From the NCBI RefSeq assembly GCF_019443085.1, contig NZ_JAHZIL010000003.1, forward strand, positions 558,001-622,000: a stretch of 64,000 bases of DNA. The letters are read 5' to 3'. The position numbers and the translations under genes were made by a program. The first letter of the stretch is position 1, and the number at the start of each line of letters is the position of its first letter. Positions 18,465 through 27,342 of the stretch are shown here, one piece after another. Source of the stretch: Marinobacter sp. F4218 (GTDB lineage: Bacteria; Pseudomonadota; Gammaproteobacteria; Pseudomonadales; Oleiphilaceae). The notes below the pieces were generated by a model. That model made no database searches, had not been told where the DNA came from, and worked only from the letters and a program-made list of their open reading frames with translations.

Positions 18465-19445
18465 TTAAGCGCCGACCTTCAGCACCACCTTGCCGGTTGC
18501 ACGACGCTCAGTCAGTGCCCCCAGGGCCTTGGCATAATCGTCGAACTCGAACACTTCGCTGATCTTCGGATCAATCTTGCCCTCGGCATAGAGCTTCATC
18601 AGCTCCATCATGTTCTGGGCGCTGGCCTCCGGCTCACGCTGTGTAAAGCTACCCCAGAACACGCCGACCACGGAACAGCCCTTGAGCAGGGTCAGGTTCG
18701 CGGGAACCTTGGGGATCTCGCCCGCCGCGAAGCCGATAATCAAATGGCGACCGTTCCATCCCATGGCGCGAAGGGCCTGCTCGGTGAAATCGCCACCGAC
18801 CGGATCGTAAATCACGTCCACACCCTTGCCCTTGGTCAGATTTTTGACCGCTTCCTTCAGGGGCTCCTCAGAGTAATTGATCAGTTCGTCCGCACCGGCA
18901 TCCTTGGCGATGGCCAACTTCTCAGCAGAGCTGGCCGCTGCAATCACACGAGCGCCCATCGCCTTGCCCAGTTCCACGGTCGCCAGACCGACGCCGCCGC
19001 TGGCGCCCAGCACCAGCAGGCTCTCGCCGGGCTGGAGGTTGGCACGCTGTTTGAGGGCGTAATAGGAGGTTCCGTAAACCATGGTGAAGGCAGCTGCCTT
19101 TTCGTCGGACATACTGTCGGGAATCGGCAGGAGGTTCTGTTCCGGCACCACAACTTCCTCGGCAAAGGCTCCGTAACCGGTCAGGCCGGCAACCCGGTCA
19201 CCGGGTTTGAAGCGGGTAACCTTTTCACCAACCTCAATAACCTCACCGGCCATCTCACCACCCGGAGAAAACGGCATGGAGGGTTTCAGCTGGTACTTGC
19301 CCTCGATAATCAGCGTATCCGGGAAGTTCAGGCCGGCGGCCTTCACTCGTACTTTGACACCGCGGCCTTTAACTTCCGGGCTGGGAACATCTTCAATGAC
19401 CAGGGAATCGGCCGGACCGTATTCCTTGCAGAGGATGGCTTTCAT
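18465..19445 (-). CDS. NADPH:quinone oxidoreductase family (zinc-less MDR) protein
   Basis: 326 residues, medium-chain dehydrogenase/reductase without the structural zinc cysteines. GroES-like N-domain (PSMPFSPGGEMAGEVIEVGE) and Rossmann domain with LVLGASGGVGLATVELGKA, then DVIYDPVGGDFTE. NADPH-dependent reduction of a quinone or enone is the family activity. ATG at 19445 is set by ACAGGAGTTTCC; a frame extension to 19493 lacks a site. It converges on atuH; a function in terpene metabolism is possible but unproven. Confidence 0.88.
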   Translation of the reverse strand: MKAILCKEYGPADSLVIEDVPSPEVKGRGVKVRVKAAGLNFPDTLIIEGKYQLKPSMPFSPGGEMAGEVIEVGEKVTRFKPGDRVAGLTGYGAFAEEVVVPEQNLLPIPDSMSDEKAAAFTMVYGTSYYALKQRANLQPGESLLVLGASGGVGLATVELGKAMGARVIAAASSAEKLAIAKDAGADELINYSEEPLKEAVKNLTKGKGVDVIYDPVGGDFTEQALRAMGWNGRHLIIGFAAGEIPKVPANLTLLKGCSVVGVFWGSFTQREPEASAQNMMELMKLYAEGKIDPKISEVFEFDDYAKALGALTERRATGKVVLKVGA

Positions 19446-19596
19446 GGAAACTCCTGTAGCAATCTTGTTTTGGGAGAAAGGACAGCGAAGCATCTGCCTG
19501 ATTTTCAGTACCCGTCAAGCTAAACAGTGTCGCTCCATGAAGCAAATAAAGATCTCTTATCTAAATTTATAAGTGCGATTTATACAACGACCAGCT

Positions 19597-20163
19597 TCAG
19601 AGCATGGACCCGGCAGCAAACAGCGCACCCACCAGACACAATGCCGCAACAATCAGGCCCGTGCGCTGCCCGACTGAGAACGCATTGGGCCTTTTTTCGA
19701 TTGTCTTGGCCTCGTCATAATTGACCAGTTTCTGGTCTTGGCTGGAATTCCGGATGAGCTCGATCATTTCCTCGCACTGGCCAGAACTGAACGAGGCCGG
19801 GTCAAAACGATTAAGACCATGATCGTCCAGAAACCGGCGTACGTCTCTTGAGAGCGGTACGTATTTCATCGACCAGTTCTCGAAGGTACGGGCCTCGAGC
19901 GGTTCTTCGATCAGCGTGATGAGGTTCTTGTGCCGGCTGTCCTTCTGAATCCGCTGATAGGTTTCAAGAACATCCTTCTCCTCGCCTTCGAGGTACTGGA
20001 AAAAACGGTTGTCACCGTAGTAGAGACCACCCACTAACTGACATTTTCCATTGTTTCGGCGGGAGGTCATCAGAATCCGGGCGACGTGAGGTTCGACGCC
20101 TTTTTCCACCGACTTGGCTTCAAAGGTGGCTTCACTGGCGTAGGCCAGGCGCATCAGGGACAT
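19597..20163 (-). CDS. BLUF-domain blue-light photoreceptor with C-terminal membrane anchor
   Basis: 188 residues. The BLUF domain (about 3-105) retains the flavin-switch residues: Tyr8, Asn38 in SRRNN, Gln56 in RFFQYLEG, plus Trp97 and Met99 in NWSM. After a helical linker with no recognised output domain, the last 22 residues (GLIVAALCLVGALFAAGSML) form one hydrophobic helix, apparently a tail anchor. Short BLUF proteins usually end near 140-150 residues without such an anchor. ATG at 20163 has GGAG 9 nt upstream. FAD binding and light sensing are expected; the partner is unknown. Confidence 0.88.
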   Translation of the reverse strand: MSLMRLAYASEATFEAKSVEKGVEPHVARILMTSRRNNGKCQLVGGLYYGDNRFFQYLEGEEKDVLETYQRIQKDSRHKNLITLIEEPLEARTFENWSMKYVPLSRDVRRFLDDHGLNRFDPASFSSGQCEEMIELIRNSSQDQKLVNYDEAKTIEKRPNAFSVGQRTGLIVAALCLVGALFAAGSML

Positions 20164-20348
20164 ATCAGCTACTCCAAACTGCAGAATTGATATAAATACG
20201 ACACATGATACGTAAGGACAGGCAACTACGGATCATCACGACGGCCAAGCCGTGCCCCCCGGGATGAAGCCAACGTCCTTTTGGGCTATTCTTCGCGCAC
20301 CCGTTTAAAGACGTTCCGTTGTTCGTTCTCACCACGTCAGGCCCCGCC

Positions 20349-20966
20349 ATGTTCGACATTGTCTACCTTCTCGAAATGCTCGGGATCATCGCGTTCGCCA
20401 TCTCGGGCATGATCGTCGCGCGAGCCAAGAACATGGACCCTGTGGGTGTGTTTACCATCGGCTTCATCACCGCACTGGGCGGCGGCACGCTACGGGACCT
20501 CATTCTGGACAACCACCCGGTGTACTGGATCAAACATCAGGAGCAACCGGTGCTGATCCTCGTGATGGCAATTCTTTTCAGTTACTGGAAACACGCTGAC
20601 CGGCTCCGGACATCACAAATTGTCATTCCGGACGCCGTGGGACTTGGTGTTTTTTCCATTCTGGGCGCCCAACTGGCACTGGATCTGGGCCACTCGTGGC
20701 TGATCGCCTCCTTCCTGGGCGTGATGACAGGCACATTCGGCGGCGCCCTGCGCGACACGCTGTGCAACGAGGTCCCGCAGATTTTCCGAAAGGACCAGGT
20801 CTACGCGTCCGTTTCGTTTGCCGGCTGCTGGCTCTACTTTTTCTGCCAGTCGTTGCTCGGGAACGAGGCCCTGCCGCTTACCATTGGTGTCGCGTTTATC
20901 GCGATAGTCCGCATCCTGGCGGTACGCTACGACATTCGCCTGCAGCGGGACGCCAACCACCAATAG
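20349..20966 (+). CDS. TRIC/UPF0126 family cation channel protein
   Basis: 205 residues, seven predicted membrane segments built as two repeats, each with the family's glycine-Arg-Asp signature (ALGGGTLRDLIL and TFGGALRDTLCNEVP). Bacterial TRIC channels form trimers conducting K+ or Na+. ATG 20349 (MFDIVYLLEM) gives the usual length. Stand-alone, divergent from the BLUF gene. Confidence 0.88.
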   Translation: MFDIVYLLEMLGIIAFAISGMIVARAKNMDPVGVFTIGFITALGGGTLRDLILDNHPVYWIKHQEQPVLILVMAILFSYWKHADRLRTSQIVIPDAVGLGVFSILGAQLALDLGHSWLIASFLGVMTGTFGGALRDTLCNEVPQIFRKDQVYASVSFAGCWLYFFCQSLLGNEALPLTIGVAFIAIVRILAVRYDIRLQRDANHQ

Positions 20967-21119
20967 CTTGACACCTAATTAATAGTGAACTGTCAATCAT
21001 CCCTTGGCCTGAGGGCCGTCAGCCGGTAAGATTGCCGTTTTTTCACGCAATTCACGTTTTCCGTTCGAAACTGATTCCCAACTCCCAACTATCGGCATCC
21101 TGAGAGGCAGACTTCCGTC

Positions 21120-22418
21120 ATGCTTGAACGACTGTTCCAACTCCAGGCCCACGGCACCACCGTTCGTAAAGAACTGGTGGCGGGCATCACCACCTTCCTG
21201 ACCATGGCGTACATCATCGTGGTCAACCCAAGCATCCTGTCCTCCACGGGCATGGACTTCGGAGCCGTCTTCGTCGCCACCTGCCTGGCGGCCACCATCG
21301 GCACCCTGATCATGGGCCTCTGGGCCAACTACCCCATTGCCCTCGCGCCCGGCATGGGACTGAATGCCTTCTTCTCCTTCACCGTGGTTGGCAGCATGGG
21401 CTACAGCTGGCAGGTCGCACTCGGGGCGGTGTTCCTCTCGGGCCTGATCTTTTTCCTGCTCAGCATCCTCAAGGTCCGCGAGTGGATCATTAACAGTATT
21501 CCGATGTCACTCCGCTTTGGAATTTCTGCCGGCATTGGCTTTTTCCTGGCCCTGATCGCGCTTAAAAATGCCGGCATCGTGGTCGATCACCCCGCCACAC
21601 TCGTTGGCCTGGGCGAGATCAAGACAGCCGAAAGCCTGCTGTTCTTTGGCGGGTTCGTGCTCATATGTGCACTGTCCTTCCGGCGGATTACCGGAGCGGT
21701 AATGATCGGCATCATTGCCGTTACGCTCATTGCCATGATGCTGGGCATGGTCGAATACGAGGGTTTTGTGTCCGCGCCGCCAAGCCTGGCCCCCACCTTT
21801 ATGCAGCTGGACATTGCCGGTGCGCTGAATGTGGGCATGATCAGTATTGTGTTCGCATTCCTCTTTGTGGACCTGTTTGACACCTCCGGCACCCTGATCG
21901 GCGCGGCCCATCGCGGCGGCCTGCTGGACAAGGAAGGCAAACTGCCTCGCCTGGGCCGGGCCCTGATGTCCGATTCGGTGGCCACCATGTCCGGGGCGGC
22001 CCTGGGAACGTCCACAACCACCAGCTATATAGAATCCACGGCCGGCATTTCGGCCGGTGGCCGCACTGGTCTCACAGCCGTGGTCGTGGCCGCCCTCTTT
22101 CTGGCGTGCCTGCTGCTCTCGCCCATCGCCAGCATCATCCCGGCCTACGCTACGGCACCCGCCCTGCTGTATGTCGCCGTGCTCATGACCAGCGGTCTGA
22201 AGCTGGTCGACTGGGAAGACATTACCGACGCCGCGCCGGCGGTGGTTACCGCGCTGATGATGCCGCTGACCTTTTCCATCGCCAACGGCATTGCCCTGGG
22301 CTTTATCACCTACGCTATCGTGAAAGCCCTGAGCGGGCGCTGGTCTGACCTGAACGCCAGCGTTGTTACCATCGCCGTTGTATTCGTGCTGAAATTCATT
22401 TTCCTGGACGCGGCCTGA
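21120..22418 (+). CDS. NCS2 family purine permease (AzgA/PbuG type)
   Basis: 432 residues, about 12-14 membrane helices. Family motifs: LVAGITTFLTMAYIIVVNPS near the N-terminus, NYPIALAPGMGLNAFF, FVDLFDTSGTLIGAAHRGG, and GTSTTTSYIESTAGI. Imports adenine/hypoxanthine/guanine with protons. Followed after 31 bp by apt, so uptake and salvage are coupled. GAGAGG lies upstream of the ATG. Confidence 0.92.
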   Translation: MLERLFQLQAHGTTVRKELVAGITTFLTMAYIIVVNPSILSSTGMDFGAVFVATCLAATIGTLIMGLWANYPIALAPGMGLNAFFSFTVVGSMGYSWQVALGAVFLSGLIFFLLSILKVREWIINSIPMSLRFGISAGIGFFLALIALKNAGIVVDHPATLVGLGEIKTAESLLFFGGFVLICALSFRRITGAVMIGIIAVTLIAMMLGMVEYEGFVSAPPSLAPTFMQLDIAGALNVGMISIVFAFLFVDLFDTSGTLIGAAHRGGLLDKEGKLPRLGRALMSDSVATMSGAALGTSTTTSYIESTAGISAGGRTGLTAVVVAALFLACLLLSPIASIIPAYATAPALLYVAVLMTSGLKLVDWEDITDAAPAVVTALMMPLTFSIANGIALGFITYAIVKALSGRWSDLNASVVTIAVVFVLKFIFLDAA

Positions 22419-22449
22419 GCCGCCTCCAGAGCAATAAACCGGACCCGTC

Positions 22450-22992
22450 ATGGATTATTTCTCCGAAAGCATCAAGAAAGCCATTCGCACCGTACCTGAC
22501 TGGCCCAAACCCGGGGTGGCCTTCCGAGACATCACCACGGTCCTGCAGGACAAGACCGCGTTTCGCAAGCTGATTGACGCCTTTGTCCATCGCTACCACG
22601 GTCATGAAATCGATGCGGTGGCAGCGGTCGATGCACGCGGGTTCATCATTGGCTCGGCTCTCGCCTACGAACTGAACGCATCCCTGGTGCTGGTCCGTAA
22701 AAAGGGCAAACTGCCGTTCGACACGCTGGTCGAGGATTATGAACTCGAATACGGCACCGCATCCGTGGAATTGCACAAGGACGCCTTCAAGCCCGGCGAC
22801 AAGGTGGTCCTGGTGGATGACCTGATCGCGACTGGTGGCACCATGCTCGCCGCCACCCGCCTGATCCGCCGCATTGGTGCAGAAATCGTGGAAGTGGCAG
22901 CGATGATCGACCTGCCAGATCTCGGCGGCTCCCGTAAGCTGCAGGATGAAGGACTTCAGGTTTATACTGTCTGCTCGTTTGACGGCGACTGA
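22450..22992 (+). CDS. apt: Adenine phosphoribosyltransferase
   Basis: 180 residues, family length. PRPP-binding motif [14 protein letters not shown], hood residues [17 protein letters not shown], and KKGKLPFDT. Converts adenine plus PRPP to AMP plus pyrophosphate in the cytoplasm. Sits between a purine permease and an FAH-family gene. Confidence 0.96.
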   Translation: MDYFSESIKKAIRTVPDWPKPGVAFRDITTVLQDKTAFRKLIDAFVHRYHGHEIDAVAAVDARGFIIGSALAYELNASLVLVRKKGKLPFDTLVEDYELEYGTASVELHKDAFKPGDKVVLVDDLIATGGTMLAATRLIRRIGAEIVEVAAMIDLPDLGGSRKLQDEGLQVYTVCSFDGD

Positions 22993-23013
22993 ACAGGCAG
23001 ACAGGAGGCGGTT

Positions 23014-23676
23014 ATGCAGGATTACCAACATCACTGGAAGGATGGCACTCCGGTACACCTGCCGCTGGGCAAAATCGTCTGCATCGGCCGCAATTACGCA
23101 GAACACGCCCGGGAGTTGGACAACCCGGTGCCCGATGAACCGCTGCTGTTCATAAAACCCTCGACAGCGGCGGTGCACATCACCCGCCCCCTGGTCCTCC
23201 CCCAAAATCTCGGATCGGTTCATTTCGAGACGGAACTGGCGGTGCTGATCGGACGCCCGCTGACCAATGCCTCGGCGAGTGAAGCGGAAACCGCCATCCT
23301 CGGCTATGGTTTGGCACTGGATCTGACCCTCCGGGATGTTCAGACCACGCTGAAAGAAAAGGGGCACCCCTGGGAACGTGCCAAGGCATTCGATGGCGCC
23401 TGCCCGCTGTCACCGTTTGTCGCCAAGGAAAAACTTCGCACGGACAACATCCACTTCACCCTGGACATCGACGGCGAGCGCCGGCAAACCGGGGATACCC
23501 GCGAGATGCTCAATCCGGTGGTCCCGCTGATTGCGCACATCAGCACCCTGTTCTCGCTGCTGCCGGGTGACGTCGTGCTGACCGGCACGCCCAAGGGTGT
23601 TGGCCCCCTGCAGAATGGCCAGACGCTGTCACTGGAAATGGAGGATGTGCTGTTCGTGGAAACCAAAGTGGTTTAA
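23014..23676 (+). CDS. Fumarylacetoacetate hydrolase (FAH) family protein
   Basis: 220 residues, the short FAHD1/YcgM-like type. N-terminal KIVCIGRNYAEHARELDN, metal ligands in HFETELAVLIG, and the C-terminal VVLTGTPKGVGPL. Members are acylpyruvate hydrolases or oxaloacetate decarboxylases; which one cannot be told. AGGAGG precedes the ATG, 21 bp after apt. Confidence 0.92.
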   Translation: MQDYQHHWKDGTPVHLPLGKIVCIGRNYAEHARELDNPVPDEPLLFIKPSTAAVHITRPLVLPQNLGSVHFETELAVLIGRPLTNASASEAETAILGYGLALDLTLRDVQTTLKEKGHPWERAKAFDGACPLSPFVAKEKLRTDNIHFTLDIDGERRQTGDTREMLNPVVPLIAHISTLFSLLPGDVVLTGTPKGVGPLQNGQTLSLEMEDVLFVETKVV

Positions 23677-23721
23677 CGTTCAGTCAGCAAACCTATCTCC
23701 GGTGAAGGACGTACATCTGGC

Positions 23722-25035
23722 ATGGCAAAGAAACCGGTAACCTCCCGACGCGGACGATTTCTGAAACTCGCAGGCATGACCGCATCCGTGGCCGGCCAGT
23801 ATGCTGGCCAGCGCGCGCGCCGGATGTTTCGCAGTGAAAACGACGAAGGCGCCCAGAGCGAGAGCTATACCCGCATGGCCGGGCAGATTGCAGATACCCT
23901 GGGCGAGCTGAAAGGCGCCGTCATGAAGGTGGGGCAGATTGCCTCCCAGACCCAGGACTTCCTGCCCAAGGAATTCTCCGACGCCCTGCAGACGCTTCAG
24001 AAAGAAGCGCCGCCTATGCCCTTTGATGTCATTGTGGAGCAGATTGAATCGGAACTGGGTAAGCCCGTCTCGGAACTGTTCGAATACCTTCAGGAAAAAC
24101 CCTACGCCGCCGCTTCAATCGGTCAGGTACATCGGGCCCGCCTGCACGACGGCACCGATGTCATTGTTAAGGTCCAGTACCCGGGTGTAGACGAATCCTG
24201 CGATTCGGATCTCAAGCAGCTACGGATGACCCTCAAGCTTGGCGGGCTGCTGAAAATGCCCAGGGAAGCAGTGGATCAGTTATTTGGCGAGATCCGGGAA
24301 CGGCTCAAGGAAGAACTCGACTACGTTAACGAAGCCGACAACATCCGGTTATTCCGAAAGTTCCACCAGAACGACAACTGGGTCATCATTCCGTCGGTGG
24401 TCGACAGCCACTCGACCCGTCGGGTACTCACCCTCGAACTGGTCGAGGGCGACCATGTCAGCGAGGTCACACCGGAGCGCTACGATCAGGAAACCATCAA
24501 CCTCATCGGCCAGCGCATCTTCACCACCATGGCCGACCAACTGTTCCGCTTTCAGTGCATCCACGGCGATCCGCACGCCGGTAATTTCGCCTACCGGCCA
24601 GATGGCTCAATCATCATGTACGATTTTGGCTGCGTGAAAAAATTGAAGCCGGGCATCGTTGAGTCTTATCGCAAGGCCCTGGTTGCGGCACTGGAGGAGG
24701 ATTATCAGGCACTGGACCGCCACCTGATCGATCTGGGTGCCCGGGTCGAAAGCCAGCCAGCCGTGGACGAAGCCTATTACGCGATGTGGCGCGACATTTT
24801 GATTGTCCCTTTCAACCAGGACGAACCCTACGACTTCGCCGAAGCGGACCTGCACAAGCACGTAGCGGCCAAGACCAGTACCGTCTTTAAATACCTGGAT
24901 TACTTCAAGCCGCCGGTGGAGAGCATCTTCATCGACCGTATGATTGCCGGGCATTACTGGATGCTGAAGCGTCTGGGGGTGCAGGCGGCGTTTCGCTCGG
25001 AGCTGGAGAGATACCTGGAAACAACCCCGGGCTGA
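23722..25035 (+). CDS. ABC1/UbiB atypical kinase family protein (AarF)
   Basis: 437 residues. The ABC1-specific KxGQ motif is in LKGAVMKVGQIASQ, the Ala-rich loop in YAAASIGQVHRARL, and catalytic/metal motifs in HGDPHAGNFAY and MYDFGCVK. Shorter than UbiB (about 540) and lacks C-terminal membrane helices, so it is a soluble paralogue. Such proteins are ATPases/kinase-like regulators of lipid or quinone metabolism. 45 bp after the FAH gene. Confidence 0.88.
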   Translation: MAKKPVTSRRGRFLKLAGMTASVAGQYAGQRARRMFRSENDEGAQSESYTRMAGQIADTLGELKGAVMKVGQIASQTQDFLPKEFSDALQTLQKEAPPMPFDVIVEQIESELGKPVSELFEYLQEKPYAAASIGQVHRARLHDGTDVIVKVQYPGVDESCDSDLKQLRMTLKLGGLLKMPREAVDQLFGEIRERLKEELDYVNEADNIRLFRKFHQNDNWVIIPSVVDSHSTRRVLTLELVEGDHVSEVTPERYDQETINLIGQRIFTTMADQLFRFQCIHGDPHAGNFAYRPDGSIIMYDFGCVKKLKPGIVESYRKALVAALEEDYQALDRHLIDLGARVESQPAVDEAYYAMWRDILIVPFNQDEPYDFAEADLHKHVAAKTSTVFKYLDYFKPPVESIFIDRMIAGHYWMLKRLGVQAAFRSELERYLETTPG

Positions 25036-25068
25036 CCGCCAACAGCGCTGGCTGGCCAAGTCTCCGGT

Positions 25069-25746
25069 TCAGCGCAGACCGGCGACCCACTCGGCAACGC
25101 CTTCACAGGCCCCCTTGCGAATGAACCGGGCCCGGGACACCGAGGCGGGCGCGCCGGGATCCACCACCGTAATGGGCACGTCCCGATCCACTTCGTACAC
25201 CAGGCCGGCCGCCGGGTAGACCTGCAGCGACGTGCCGACGATCAGCAGATGGTCTGCGGTACGCACCACATCGGCGGCCGTGTCCAGCATCGGCACCTCC
25301 TCGCCAAACCAGACAATGTGCGGGCGCAGCTGGGCACCCCGCTCGCACGTTTCTCCCGGCCGGATATCCCGATAGCCAATGTCATACACCAGTTCGGGAT
25401 GCCGGGAACTGCGGGCCTTGGTGAGTTCACCGTGGAGATGAATAACCTGACTGGAGCCGCCACGCTCATGCAGGTCATCGACGTTCTGGGTGACCACTGT
25501 CACCCGGTACCGGGATTCCAGCTCCGCCAGCAGGCGGTGGGCCTGATTGGGCTGCGCGGATTCCAGCTGGCGCCGCCGGTCATTGTAGAACCGCAGCACC
25601 AGTTCCTGATTGCGGGCGAACGCCTCGGGCGTGGCCACGTCGTACACACTGTGCTCCTCCCACAGGCCGCCGTTATCACGGAAGGTGGAGAGTCCGCTTT
25701 CAGCGCTGATACCAGCGCCGGTGAGTACGACAATATGGTCCCGCAT
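25069..25746 (-). CDS. cobB: Sir2 family NAD-dependent protein deacylase lacking the zinc site
   Basis: 225 residues. Has the NAD-binding GAGISAESGLSTFRD, QNVDDLHERGG and catalytic His in HLHGE, and FYNDRR giving the Tyr-x-x-Arg pair typical of desuccinylase-competent (SIRT5/CobB) sirtuins. The stretch between HLHGE and the RPHIVWFGE motif, which holds four zinc cysteines in E. coli CobB, has only one Cys here, so the structural zinc is missing. ATG overlaps the D-2-hydroxyglutarate dehydrogenase stop by 1 bp (TGATG), hence one operon. Confidence 0.88.
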   Translation of the reverse strand: MRDHIVVLTGAGISAESGLSTFRDNGGLWEEHSVYDVATPEAFARNQELVLRFYNDRRRQLESAQPNQAHRLLAELESRYRVTVVTQNVDDLHERGGSSQVIHLHGELTKARSSRHPELVYDIGYRDIRPGETCERGAQLRPHIVWFGEEVPMLDTAADVVRTADHLLIVGTSLQVYPAAGLVYEVDRDVPITVVDPGAPASVSRARFIRKGACEGVAEWVAGLR

Positions 25747-27149
25747 CAGTCGAAAATTTTCCCCGGATTCATGATGCCCGCAGGGTCAAACACCTGCTTG
25801 ATGCCTTTCAGGTAGGCGATTTCCGACTCGCTGCGCGTGTATTGCAGATAAGGCTTCTTGGTCATGCCTACGCCGTGCTCGGCCGAAACACTGCCCTGGT
25901 AGCGCTCAACAATCTCGAATACCCACTTGTTGACCTGCTGACACTTCTCGAAGAAGTCTTCCTTGGCCATGTCTTCAGGTTTGAGAATATTCAGGTGCAG
26001 GTTGCCATCGCCAATATGGCCGAACCAGATGATCTCGAAATCCGGGTAGTGTTCGGTCACCACCGCGTCGATTTCCTCGAGGAATCCGGGCACCTTGGAA
26101 ACCACCACGGAGATATCGTTCTTGTAGGGCGTGCGGGGTGCAATGGACTCCGAAATCCGTTCCCGCAACTGCCAAAGGTTCTGGGCCTGGGTTTCACTCT
26201 GGCTGATGACGCCGTCGAGCACCCAGCCATTCTCCACGCATTGCTCGAACAGGGACATGGCATCGTCCATGACCTGATCGGAAACCGCTTCAAACTCCAG
26301 AAGCGCATAGTACGGCGCCTCGGTCTCGAACGGTGCCTGGACCTGACCGTGAGCCAGGACATGCCCCATGGCCTGGTGCGAGAAGAACTCGTAGGCGGTC
26401 AGGTCTATCTGCTTCTGGAATGTCTGGAGCACATCCATGGTGTTGGTCAGGTCGTTCAATCCCAGCACCAGCACCGTGAGGTTGTCGGGTTTGCGGGAGA
26501 GCTTCATGGTGGCCTCGGTGATAAAGCCCAGGGTTCCTTCCGCACCGATGAACAGATGACGCAGATCGTAGCCGGTATTGTTCTTGGCCAGATCCTTGTT
26601 GAGATCGAGAACATCACCCTTTCCGGTGACCACCTTCAGACCTGCCACCCAGTCACGGCTCATGCCGTAGCGAATCACCTTGATACCACCGGCATTGGTG
26701 GACAGATTTCCACCCAATTGGCTTGACCCCGCTGACGCAAAATCGACCGGGTAATAGAGGCCGTTCTCCTCGGCAAAATTCTGGAGCTGCTCCGTGACCA
26801 CACCGGCCTGACAACGAACGGTTCGATCGCTGGCATTGAAGTCGAGGATCTGATTCATGTTATCGAACGCGACCACCACCTCACCGTTGGCCGCAACCGC
26901 GCCGGCACTCAGGCCGGTACGACCGCCCGAAGGCACCAGTGCCACCTGGTTCTGGTTGGCGAACTGCACCAGGGCCTGAACCTGCTCCGTGGTCTTGGGC
27001 AGAACAATCGCCAGCGGCTTGGGTGGATAGATCCTGGTCCAGTCCTTGCCATAGTTCTCAAGATCAGCGGGGTCCGTCAGCACCTTTCCGGGGTTGTCAC
27101 CGGAGGCAACCAGGTCGTTCAGGGAAGCAATGATCTGTTCGGAATTCAT
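25746..27149 (-). CDS. FAD-binding D-2-hydroxyglutarate dehydrogenase
   Basis: 467 residues: PCMH-type FAD domain (PSGGRTGLSAGAV, GSSQLGGNLSTNAGG) and a C-terminal FAD-linked oxidase domain with HIGDGNLHLNI and VSAEHGVGMTKKP. It resembles D-lactate dehydrogenases too, but adjacency to serA points to D-2-hydroxyglutarate dehydrogenase, which in Pseudomonas recycles the D-2-hydroxyglutarate made by SerA and so drives serine synthesis. Start chosen at 27149 (MNSEQIIASL); a frame extension to 27224 has no support. Electrons probably go to ETF. Confidence 0.85.
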   Translation of the reverse strand: MNSEQIIASLNDLVASGDNPGKVLTDPADLENYGKDWTRIYPPKPLAIVLPKTTEQVQALVQFANQNQVALVPSGGRTGLSAGAVAANGEVVVAFDNMNQILDFNASDRTVRCQAGVVTEQLQNFAEENGLYYPVDFASAGSSQLGGNLSTNAGGIKVIRYGMSRDWVAGLKVVTGKGDVLDLNKDLAKNNTGYDLRHLFIGAEGTLGFITEATMKLSRKPDNLTVLVLGLNDLTNTMDVLQTFQKQIDLTAYEFFSHQAMGHVLAHGQVQAPFETEAPYYALLEFEAVSDQVMDDAMSLFEQCVENGWVLDGVISQSETQAQNLWQLRERISESIAPRTPYKNDISVVVSKVPGFLEEIDAVVTEHYPDFEIIWFGHIGDGNLHLNILKPEDMAKEDFFEKCQQVNKWVFEIVERYQGSVSAEHGVGMTKKPYLQYTRSESEIAYLKGIKQVFDPAGIMNPGKIFD

Positions 27150-27342
27150 GAATGCGTAAGTCTCGTAAAAGGTTGGTCCGGAGGCCCGAAAACCGGCGGC
27201 TTTCAAGACAGTTGATTCAGGCAAACCGGCGCGCTGTGAAATTCTGCGTTTATGGTATCATACCGCCCCTGTTCTGTGAGCCAGCCCTGACGATCACTGG
27301 CCACGGGTCATTTCACGTGACGAAAGGTTCGGAAGCAAGCCC

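Noticed and set aside
20968..20996. TTGACA (20968-20973) and TGTCAA (20991-20996) inverted repeat before the purine permease gene
   Set aside because: Good -35-like sequence but no -10 box at a suitable distance on either strand.
20997..21119. Purine riboswitch or PurR site upstream of the permease
   Set aside because: No three-way-junction pattern or good terminator seen; ACGCAA and GTTTTC halves (21044-21064) have the wrong spacing for PurR.
27254..27264. GGTATCATACC palindrome upstream of serA
   Set aside because: Short and without a matching -35 box; could be chance.
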